A stretch of 5,986 nt of DNA from Roseiflexaceae bacterium UBA965. Lineage in GTDB: Bacteria > Chloroflexota > Chloroflexia > Chloroflexales > Roseiflexaceae. Below are positions 1-5,395 of the stretch, one piece after another. The stretch is taken from assembly GCA_002292925.1 (NCBI GenBank), contig DBCF01000261.1, forward strand, positions 1-5,986. Reading direction: 5' to 3'. Numbering within the stretch: the stretch's first letter is position 1; each line of letters opens with the position of its first letter. The notes beneath the pieces are model-generated. The model saw only the letters and a program-made list of their open reading frames with translations. It did not search any database and was not told the origin of the DNA. A program made the translations under genes and the position numbers.

Positions 1-813
1 TTGCCATTTTTTGGTACCCGCACTCACTGTCACGCCACTCGCACTCCAGGCAATTTGGTCGATGATAATCCCCAGTTCAATCGGAATATTTTTGGCCAGC
101 AAGGCCGGGATGCCATCATAGCCACCCACCACAAACCGACTCCCACCCGAATACAAGTCGTTGCCGGCATCAAAGGCCTTGAGTGACAGTTTTTCGGATT
201 CGACGGCGTAGTCATCGTCTACAGTCTGGGCCAGCATGATTTCAAACAGGCGCTTGTCGGCCACACTCAATTTGGTATACGCCGGGATTTTGGTGATGGC
301 AGCGCGCATCGAGATATCGCCACCCGAGCCATTTGCAAGTCGAATAGCCGCATCAATAATCGCCTCACAGCGGTTATATTGACTATCGAGGGCATTGCCC
401 GTCATTTTGGTCTTTTGCACCAAATCAATCAGTTGTTCTTCGTTTTCTTCGGGGTCGGCAATGGTGCGCACATTGGCTTGTTGGGCGAGCGTGGTGATGG
501 GATTACCGTTGGGGGTTTCGATCCAGTTGGCGCCGAGCTCAATCGGAGCGCCCCAATTACGCCAGCTCCAGACCCGACCACCCACTCGTTGGCGCGCTTC
601 GAGAATGCGTACCGTTTTGCCGGCGGCCAGCAATGATTGTGCCGCAGCCAGGCCTGCCATACCAGCGCCGATAATCAGCACATCATCGGCGCCTACCACC
701 GCTCCTTTGAGACCATGAGGGAGCGTGGGCACGACCTGTTGGCTAGCCATACTGCCACAACTACTGAGGACCGCTCCTTGGGATACCAACCGCAAAAACG
801 TTCGTCGCTGCAT
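1..813 (-). CDS. Flavin amine oxidase, N-terminal 271 residues (runs off left edge; continues at 5986)
   Basis: This is the FAD-binding N-terminal part of a flavin amine oxidase of the polyamine oxidase/LSD1 type, which oxidises amines to imines with release of H2O2; the substrate is unknown. The ATG is at 811-813 and the frame is open to base 1. Residues 1-20 (MQRRTFLRLVSQGAVLSSCG) combine a twin-arginine motif (R3-R4-T-F-L) with a lipobox (L16-S-S-C19), suggesting Tat export and lipid anchoring. The Rossmann motif GAGMAG is at 49-54, the ribose-binding Glu of ILEAR at 72, GGR at 78-80, and PIELGANWIE at 90-99. There is no strong Shine-Dalgarno site; an in-frame TTG six codons upstream is a weaker alternative, and the signal motif favours the ATG. 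The gene follows the P450 by 89 bp on the same strand. The catalytic and C-terminal parts are absent here but present, in frame, at the right edge of the window. Confidence 0.93.
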   Translation of the reverse strand, partial: MQRRTFLRLVSQGAVLSSCGSMASQQVVPTLPHGLKGAVVGADDVLIIGAGMAGLAAAQSLLAAGKTVRILEARQRVGGRVWSWRNWGAPIELGANWIETPNGNPITTLAQQANVRTIADPEENEEQLIDLVQKTKMTGNALDSQYNRCEAIIDAAIRLANGSGGDISMRAAITKIPAYTKLSVADKRLFEIMLAQTVDDDYAVESEKLSLKAFDAGNDLYSGGSRFVVGGYDGIPALLAKNIPIELGIIIDQIAWSASGVTVSAGTKKWQ

Positions 814-902
814 GCTCGCTACTTTCGTCAAAAAATAAACTACACACTAGACGCAATAGGGCACCGACTCGTTCCTGCATTCCCGCTATTTTTTGCAAAA
901 AA

Positions 903-2102
903 CTACCACCGCACCGGTAATTCTTTGAGGCCACGCAATTCAATTGCCGAGCGCCACGTCAAATCAGCGACGCTGCCGGCAAGGTGCAGTTGGGGCAAAC
1001 GTGCCAACAACGTAGTAACGGCGACTTCACCTTCGAGGCGGGCAAGTGGAGCACCGAGACAGTAATGAATCCCTTGGCTAAAAGCCATGTGTTTGGATTC
1101 GTCACGGGTTACATCAAACGACTCGGCAGTAGGCATCCATTGCTCGTCATGATTGGCAGCAGCCAACAAGAGTTGTAGGTGGGCACCACGGGCAATCGGC
1201 ACACCGGCAATCTCCATGTCGACACTGGCATAGCGGTTGACGAGTTGCACCGGGTTGGCATAGCGCAACATTTCTTCGATGGCCACGGGAATGTGATCGG
1301 GGGTTTGTTGCAACCACGTATATTGCGTAGGGTGTTGCATCAAGGCTAGCATCCCATTGCCAATCAAATTGACGGTGGTTTCGTGACCCGCAATCAACAA
1401 CAAAATAGTGGTACTAATTAATTCAGCCTCAGATAGTTTGTTGCCCTCGTGAGTCGCAACAATCAACTGACTAACCAAATCATCACCCAAGTTTTTGCGA
1501 CGTTGCGCGATTAATTTGCGCATATACAGTACCAATGGCAACACTTGGCGCCCAGCCACGGTACTTTCGCTACTCAGCGTCCCCGATGCGATAATGGCAT
1601 TCGACCATTCGTGGAATTTGGCATGATCACTGCTCGGCACCCCCAACATCTGAGTAATTACGGTGATGGGCAGTGGCAACGCAAAATCACGAATCAAATC
1701 CATTTGGCCAGCGTCAGCCACCTGATCAATCAGTTGATTGGCAATCGTGGTAACTGAATCATGCATTTGGGCGATGTATTTGGGCTTAAACGCCTCACTT
1801 GCCAGCTTGCGCAAGCGGGTATGGTCGGGTGGGTCAGCCCGGAGCATGTTGCTCCCACTAAACACCGATTGCATGAGCCGCGACCACCAACTGGCCGTAC
1901 GGGCATTGTTGATGTTTTTGACCAAACGGGCATCTTTCAAGGCAGGTACTACATCGGCGTAACGGGTCACCAACAACACGGGTGTGCCATCAGGTAATGT
2001 AGTGGGATATACCGGTGTCAGCGCACGAATCCGGGCATAATCGGCATAGGGGTTTACGCGATATTCAGCATTTCCAAATAACCCAACATCATGATTTGTC
2101 AT
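903..2102 (-). CDS. Cytochrome P450, soluble bacterial class
   Basis: This is a complete 399-residue haem monooxygenase, the usual length for soluble bacterial P450s that take electrons from a separate ferredoxin and reductase. The C-helix pattern PPDHTRLR is at 91-98. The I-helix oxygen-activation motif AGHETT is at 238-243, the K-helix ExxR is E277-R280, and the haem-ligand loop FSQGIHYCLG is at 341-350 with C348 as the thiolate ligand. No essential motif is missing and there is no membrane anchor. The start is well supported: AAGGAG (2110-2115) lies seven bases upstream of the ATG, and a sigma70-like promoter lies just beyond it. The amine oxidase gene follows in the same direction, so the two probably share a transcript. 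The overall look is that of CYP107-like hydroxylases, which often tailor secondary metabolites, but neither subfamily nor substrate can be assigned. No ferredoxin or ferredoxin reductase is encoded in the window. Confidence 0.96.
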   Translation of the reverse strand: MTNHDVGLFGNAEYRVNPYADYARIRALTPVYPTTLPDGTPVLLVTRYADVVPALKDARLVKNINNARTASWWSRLMQSVFSGSNMLRADPPDHTRLRKLASEAFKPKYIAQMHDSVTTIANQLIDQVADAGQMDLIRDFALPLPITVITQMLGVPSSDHAKFHEWSNAIIASGTLSSESTVAGRQVLPLVLYMRKLIAQRRKNLGDDLVSQLIVATHEGNKLSEAELISTTILLLIAGHETTVNLIGNGMLALMQHPTQYTWLQQTPDHIPVAIEEMLRYANPVQLVNRYASVDMEIAGVPIARGAHLQLLLAAANHDEQWMPTAESFDVTRDESKHMAFSQGIHYCLGAPLARLEGEVAVTTLLARLPQLHLAGSVADLTWRSAIELRGLKELPVRW

Positions 2103-2109
2103 AGCGATT

Positions 2110-2155
2110 CTCCTTAATTCAAGTTACTATAAAATGCACAGCCTCCATTCGTCAA
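2110..2155 (-). promoter_or_regulatory. Promoter and ribosome binding site for the P450 gene
   Basis: On the minus strand a -35 TTGACG (2150-2155, five of six matches to consensus) is separated by 18 bp from a -10 TATAGT (2126-2131, five of six). This places transcription start near 2119, giving a leader of roughly 16 bases that holds the AAGGAG ribosome binding site (2110-2115). The amine oxidase downstream has no comparable promoter of its own that I can see, so this one may drive both genes. Confidence 0.6.
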
Positions 2156-2181
2156 TTTTTTCCAAAAAAACGAACATTCTC

Positions 2182-2210
2182 TTGATATTTACTTCATTAT
2201 TTTTCATAAT
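2182..2210 (+). promoter_or_regulatory. Promoter for the Gfo/Idh oxidoreductase
   Basis: A -35 TTGATA (2182-2187, five of six) lies 17 bp from a -10 CATAAT (2205-2210, five of six), inside an AT-rich stretch. The predicted transcript starts near 2217, so the untranslated leader would be about 110 bases, long compared with the P450 side. The leader contains a small dyad, TGCT-CA-AGCA (2265-2274), but I see no recognisable riboswitch. The two -35 elements of the divergent promoters are about 27 bp apart, close enough for one regulator to affect both. Confidence 0.55.
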
Positions 2211-2317
2211 CACCATAAAACAGCCTATTCGTGCGTCACACCCTAACACACGTACAGGTATTTTTGCTCAAGCAGATGATTCATGCTACGCTGAGGGCAT
2301 GCATTTTCATTATCAAT

Positions 2318-2323
2318 AGGAGG
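2318..2323 (+). promoter_or_regulatory. Ribosome binding site of the Gfo/Idh gene
   Basis: AGGAGG is a perfect Shine-Dalgarno sequence five bases before the ATG at 2329. It fixes the start of the oxidoreductase gene and rules out internal starts. Confidence 0.85.
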
Positions 2324-2328
2324 GCACA

Positions 2329-3351
2329 ATGACGCGCAAATTCCGTATTTTGCAAGTAGGGTGTGGCGGTCGCGCCCAATCACATATCGCTGCCATGTTG
2401 GCTAGTGATGTGGTTGAACTCGTCGCATTATGTGAATTAGATCCCACGCGCTTAGCCGCCACCGGCGACAAATTTGGTATCACTACCCGCTACACCGACA
2501 TGGCCACCGCCATTGCCCAAACCAAACCTGATTTGGTCGATATTGTCACCCCACCCCACATCCGACTCAGCATCGTACAGGCCGCGATTGATGCGGGAGC
2601 TCCAGCGATTTTGATCGAAAAACCCATCGCCCTCTCGCCGTCAGAATGTCGCGCCTTGACCGCTCTCGGCGAAAATCGGCTGATTGCCGTCAATACCCAA
2701 TACCAATGGATGCCTCATTGGCAACAGATTTGGGACATGCTCCGCGCCGGCGCACTCGGGCAGGTGCGTGCCATCAGGGCCAGTACCGGCGTCAACATCC
2801 TCGAACAAGGGCCACACATCCTCGATTTGGCACTCACCGCCGCCGCCCTCAGCGATCTGCCTGACCCGCAGTGGGTGATGGCCAATTGTGACGGCGTCGA
2901 ATACTTCGCCACCACACCAGTGCCTGCCGACACCAGCGCCGTTATCGGCATGGGATATGCCCGGTTGTGGTTCAACGCCGGCGCCTCAGCACCACTCGTC
3001 CCCGACGAATCGGTGATTTGGTACCAACAACAAATCGAAATCATCGGCGCCCGCGGGCGCATCTGGGTGTCGCTCAACCAAGGCTGGACGGCTTGGATTG
3101 ACGGCGTCTTTAGCCAAGGTGTGACCGGCTGGCCCCACGACGACGAACTGGCCCAAGGCGCACTATTTGCCCACCTGCAACGGGTGCTCGTCGGCGACGA
3201 AAACTGGCAAATGTTCCCTACCCGCATCCAAGTAGCCGCCCGCAATCAAGGGGTCATGTTTGCCTGTTATGCCTCGGCCATCAGTGGCAAGCGCGTAGAG
3301 ATTCAATCCGATTGGGACGACGCCATCGTGCCCGGGATTGTACGCACCTAA
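2329..3351 (+). CDS. Gfo/Idh/MocA-family NAD(P)-dependent oxidoreductase
   Basis: This is a complete 340-residue protein of the glucose-fructose oxidoreductase/inositol dehydrogenase family. Such enzymes are cytoplasmic and usually oxidise or reduce a hydroxyl or keto group on sugars, inositols or related polyols. The Rossmann fold opens at residue 6 (ILQVGCGGRAQSH), with the glycine-rich loop at 11-14 and acidic E36 at the end of the second strand. The family EKP signature is at 97-99, with catalytic Lys98. The second conserved site, GPHILD, is at 161-166 with His163 and Asp166 in the expected places, so the enzyme looks active. The C-terminal half fits the usual substrate-binding beta-sheet domain. 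The gene is transcribed away from the P450 and ends at a strong terminator, so it looks monocistronic. The substrate cannot be read from sequence; a role in sugar or aglycone modification is only a guess. Confidence 0.94.
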   Translation: MTRKFRILQVGCGGRAQSHIAAMLASDVVELVALCELDPTRLAATGDKFGITTRYTDMATAIAQTKPDLVDIVTPPHIRLSIVQAAIDAGAPAILIEKPIALSPSECRALTALGENRLIAVNTQYQWMPHWQQIWDMLRAGALGQVRAIRASTGVNILEQGPHILDLALTAAALSDLPDPQWVMANCDGVEYFATTPVPADTSAVIGMGYARLWFNAGASAPLVPDESVIWYQQQIEIIGARGRIWVSLNQGWTAWIDGVFSQGVTGWPHDDELAQGALFAHLQRVLVGDENWQMFPTRIQVAARNQGVMFACYASAISGKRVEIQSDWDDAIVPGIVRT

Positions 3352-3367
3352 ATCACGCTTCATCAAC

Positions 3368-3408
3368 AAAAATCCCCCCGTCGACGCAATGTCGACAGGG
3401 GGATTTTT
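3368..3408. terminator. Bidirectional intrinsic terminator between convergent genes
   Basis: Two 18-base arms (3368-3385 and 3391-3408) flank the five-base loop GCAAT and pair along their whole length except for one C/A mismatch at 3379/3397. The stem has a GC-rich core (CCCCC paired with GGGGG, plus GTCGAC) and is flanked by A-run and T-run ends. It therefore gives a hairpin followed by a U tract on both strands. It sits 16 bp after the Gfo/Idh stop codon and 6 bp after the nitroreductase stop codon, and should stop both transcripts. Confidence 0.92.
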
Positions 3409-3414
3409 ATGTCC

Positions 3415-4080
3415 TCATTTAGCGTCGGTGGAATCATCAACCCAACGCACTTTGTCGGCGATAGGGCGACGCTCACCAGTGGGCCACGCAATCGCCGGAT
3501 GCCCCACATAAAAAAATCCATACAGCTTAGTGTCTGGGGCAAAGCCTACCGCCGTGACCACGCTGGGGTGGAGCACCACTGCGCCACTGGTCCATTTACT
3601 AGCCAGCCCCAAAGCACTGGCCATGAGGTGCATGTTTTGCACGGCACTCCCAAAGGCAATCAAATCTTCCCATTCGGGCATTTTTTGGCTCGGTTGCATC
3701 CCCAACGCAATCCATACCGGGGCTTGCCATACCCGCTGGCTCTGGGCCAATTCGCCAACACTGCCCGCAGGCTGAGCGGGATTCAATACCTGAAAGGCCG
3801 CCCCAAAGGCATCACTCAATTGTTGACGCGCCACACCACTATAGACCACAAAGCGCCACGGTTCGGTTTTGCCATGACTCGGAGCCCAATTGGCGGCTTC
3901 AAGCAATTGAGTAATCAAGGCGCGGTCAACAGGGTCAGTAGTGATATCTTTGAGGGCAAAACTACGCCGATTGGCCAACATATTCAACAAACGGGGTGCA
4001 GATGCGTCGTCACGGTCAAACGAAGGAGATTCTATTGCCGGAGTCGGTTCATTGGTCATACAGGGGGTGTTCGCTTTCAT
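3415..4080 (-). CDS. Nitroreductase-family flavoprotein (YdjA-like)
   Basis: This is a 221-residue FMN-dependent NAD(P)H oxidoreductase of the nitroreductase superfamily, expected to be a cytoplasmic homodimer. Visible motifs are the FMN-phosphate-binding NRRS (37-40), APSHGKTEPWRF (66-77), which matches the APDHKSMQPWHFF region of E. coli YdjA, the AVQNMHLMASALGLASKW helix region (146-163), and the C-terminal strand GFFYVGHP (188-195). Compared with YdjA (183 residues) it has about 28 extra residues at the N terminus that look polar and unstructured. Met8 (4057-4059) is an alternative start; neither start has a clear Shine-Dalgarno site. The gene is divergent from the acyltransferase and convergent with the Gfo/Idh gene, so it is probably transcribed alone. 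The natural substrate of YdjA-like enzymes is generally unclear, and nothing here defines it. Confidence 0.92.
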   Translation of the reverse strand: MKANTPCMTNEPTPAIESPSFDRDDASAPRLLNMLANRRSFALKDITTDPVDRALITQLLEAANWAPSHGKTEPWRFVVYSGVARQQLSDAFGAAFQVLNPAQPAGSVGELAQSQRVWQAPVWIALGMQPSQKMPEWEDLIAFGSAVQNMHLMASALGLASKWTSGAVVLHPSVVTAVGFAPDTKLYGFFYVGHPAIAWPTGERRPIADKVRWVDDSTDAK

Positions 4081-4208
4081 TTATGCCAAACATCATTATG
4101 CCATTTCGCTCAAGTATACAATACCGGTCATACACCAGCGTCCATCACGGATGTTAATACAGGTATTGTGGTACACTGTCTGCGGATTAAACTAGCACGA
4201 GTGACGAA
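4081..4208. promoter_or_regulatory. Divergent intergenic region, nitroreductase / acyltransferase
   Basis: This 128-bp gap must hold the start signals of both neighbours, but neither promoter is convincing. On the minus strand TATACT (4113-4118) is a good -10 without a matching -35. On the plus strand only weak candidates such as TACACT (4172-4177) are present. Two 8-base inverted copies, ACAATACC (4118-4125) and GGTATTGT (4162-4169), flank a 36-base spacer and could be a split operator or chance. Confidence 0.3.
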
Positions 4209-5243
4209 ATGCAAATTCAACGCTTAAATACGATACGTGGTATAGCAGTTTTGATTGTTCTCGTTAGTCATTACAGCAATGAATCGAAGATTCTCGGGGG
4301 AGTGTTAGGGACTGGGGCTGGCCAGTTTGGTGTCATGATCTTTTTCTTGCTCAGTTCATTTTTAATATCTTTTCTGTACGTTGATAAGATCCCAAGTGCG
4401 CAAAATATCATTAATTTTTGTGTTGCCAGAATTGCCCGAGTAATCCCTTTATTCTTGCTTGTTGTATTTCTCTCATTTTTTGCAAATCTCATATTACCAA
4501 TCAATGTAAGTAAATTTTTGTATAAAATTGTTGATTTTCCCTCATTATTTTCAAATTTGTTGTTGTTATCCGGTGAAAGTGTCCTATGGACAATTGCACC
4601 GGAAATCCAGTTCTATTTGCTGTTTGCGGTGCTTTGGTGGTTGAGTAAATGGCTTCGAAATTTGATTATACTCATCCCCATCATTCTTATCGGTTTGTAT
4701 ATTTTTTTTCCAAATCCAACAATTTATGAAGGTACGGTATTCGGTCTGTTTTTCAAACTATCAATATTACAAGTGTATGCGTATTTTTCGGTAGGGCTCC
4801 TACTTGGTGTGCTTTACAAAAAGTGGGCTGCACCCGCGCAATACAAAAGCAAGTATTTTTTATGCGCACTTGTGGTAATCCCATTGATGTATCCTATGAT
4901 TTTTCGCAGTTATATGGGTTATACACATAAATTATGGGCAGATCCATGGGTTTTGCTTGTGGTTTCGTTGGTTTTTTTCGCGCTGGTTTTTCTGGTTCCA
5001 GACAAAAATGTTTTATTGGAAAATAAGGTGGGCGACTTTTTGGGAAAGGTGTCATATTCAGCCTATTTAGTCCATTACCCAATCCTATTGGCGCTGAAGG
5101 AATTTGGTTTTGCAAAAGACATTATGAATGGAATATTTTTTCTTGTATTGACACTCGCCGTTTCCTTATTGTCGTTTCGTTATTTTGAGTACCCAGCGAG
5201 GACGTTGATTAGAAATTGGTTTTCTCTTAAATCAACAGATTAA
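4209..5243 (+). CDS. Membrane acyltransferase, acyltransferase-3 (OafA/YrhL-like) family
   Basis: This is a complete 344-residue integral inner-membrane protein with about ten hydrophobic segments. It is of the family that transfers acetyl or other acyl groups to sugars of O-antigen, exopolysaccharide, glycolipid or macrolide. The N terminus LNTIRGIAVLIVLVSH (6-21) is the family signature, with conserved Arg10 and catalytic His21. FGVMIFFLLSSFLI (40-53) replaces the usual GVDIFFVLSGFLI. ARIARVIPLF (73-82) is the basic Rxx-R-xxP loop. LWTIAPEIQFYLL (126-138) carries the conserved Glu132, and VSYSAYLVHYPIL (281-293) and the YFEYPARTLI end (325-334) are also typical. No SGNH domain is fused. The gene is visibly AT-richer than its neighbours: bases 4441-4500 are 28% GC by hand count, against 62% at 2761-2820. 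This suggests separate acquisition. There is no clear Shine-Dalgarno site. The acceptor molecule is unknown. Confidence 0.93.
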   Translation: MQIQRLNTIRGIAVLIVLVSHYSNESKILGGVLGTGAGQFGVMIFFLLSSFLISFLYVDKIPSAQNIINFCVARIARVIPLFLLVVFLSFFANLILPINVSKFLYKIVDFPSLFSNLLLLSGESVLWTIAPEIQFYLLFAVLWWLSKWLRNLIILIPIILIGLYIFFPNPTIYEGTVFGLFFKLSILQVYAYFSVGLLLGVLYKKWAAPAQYKSKYFLCALVVIPLMYPMIFRSYMGYTHKLWADPWVLLVVSLVFFALVFLVPDKNVLLENKVGDFLGKVSYSAYLVHYPILLALKEFGFAKDIMNGIFFLVLTLAVSLLSFRYFEYPARTLIRNWFSLKSTD

Positions 5244-5320
5244 CCGTCATTTCGTGGGGGCATGTCTAATCCTGCATTTGTTTTACGTGCGACGAATACC
5301 AACGCATTGCACGCTCACGC

Positions 5321-5364
5321 CAGCGACCGGTGATTGAGTGGTGGTACTCAATCACCGGTCGCTG
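5321..5364. repeat. Perfect 19-bp inverted repeat (hairpin) between convergent genes
   Basis: The arm CAGCGACCGGTGATTGAGT (5321-5339) is followed by the loop GGTGGT (5340-5345) and its exact reverse complement (5346-5364). It lies 77 bp after the acyltransferase stop and 31 bp before the amine oxidase stop, so it is well placed to be a shared transcription terminator. Neither side has a T run, so it is not a canonical intrinsic terminator. It could instead be an RNA-stabilising hairpin, a protein-binding dyad, or a replication or mobility structure if the molecule is a true circle. The rest of the 152-bp gap shows nothing else convincing. Confidence 0.85.
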
Positions 5365-5395
5365 CCAGGACAGAAATATTGGCATTTGAACCGTA

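Noticed and set aside
889..902. TTTTTTGCAAAAAA palindrome right after the P450 stop, considered as a terminator
   Set aside because: It has no loop and no GC-rich stem, so it cannot form a stable RNA hairpin; it is more likely chance in an AT-rich spacer.
379..1065. Overlapping plus-strand open frames in the left region
   Set aside because: They are antisense shadows of the amine oxidase N terminus and the P450 C terminus, with no ribosome binding sites or recognisable motifs.
2134..2319. 61-codon plus-strand frame with a signal-peptide-like hydrophobic start
   Set aside because: It has no ribosome binding site, overlaps both predicted divergent promoters, and its hydrophobic stretch comes from the AT-rich promoter DNA.
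2715..3245. Minus-strand open frame of 176 codons
   Set aside because: It is antisense to the Gfo/Idh gene, whose EKP and GPHILD motifs are intact; the length follows from the GC-rich codon pattern.
3409..4227. Long plus-strand open frame of 272 codons
   Set aside because: It lies exactly antisense to the nitroreductase, which has clear family motifs; the plus-strand product resembles no family I recognise and has low-complexity His/Arg/Gln composition.
5244..5395. Possible integron attC site around the inverted repeat
   Set aside because: The repeat is a perfect palindrome without the bulged bases and the RYYYAAC/GTTRRRY core sites expected of attC, and no integrase is encoded.
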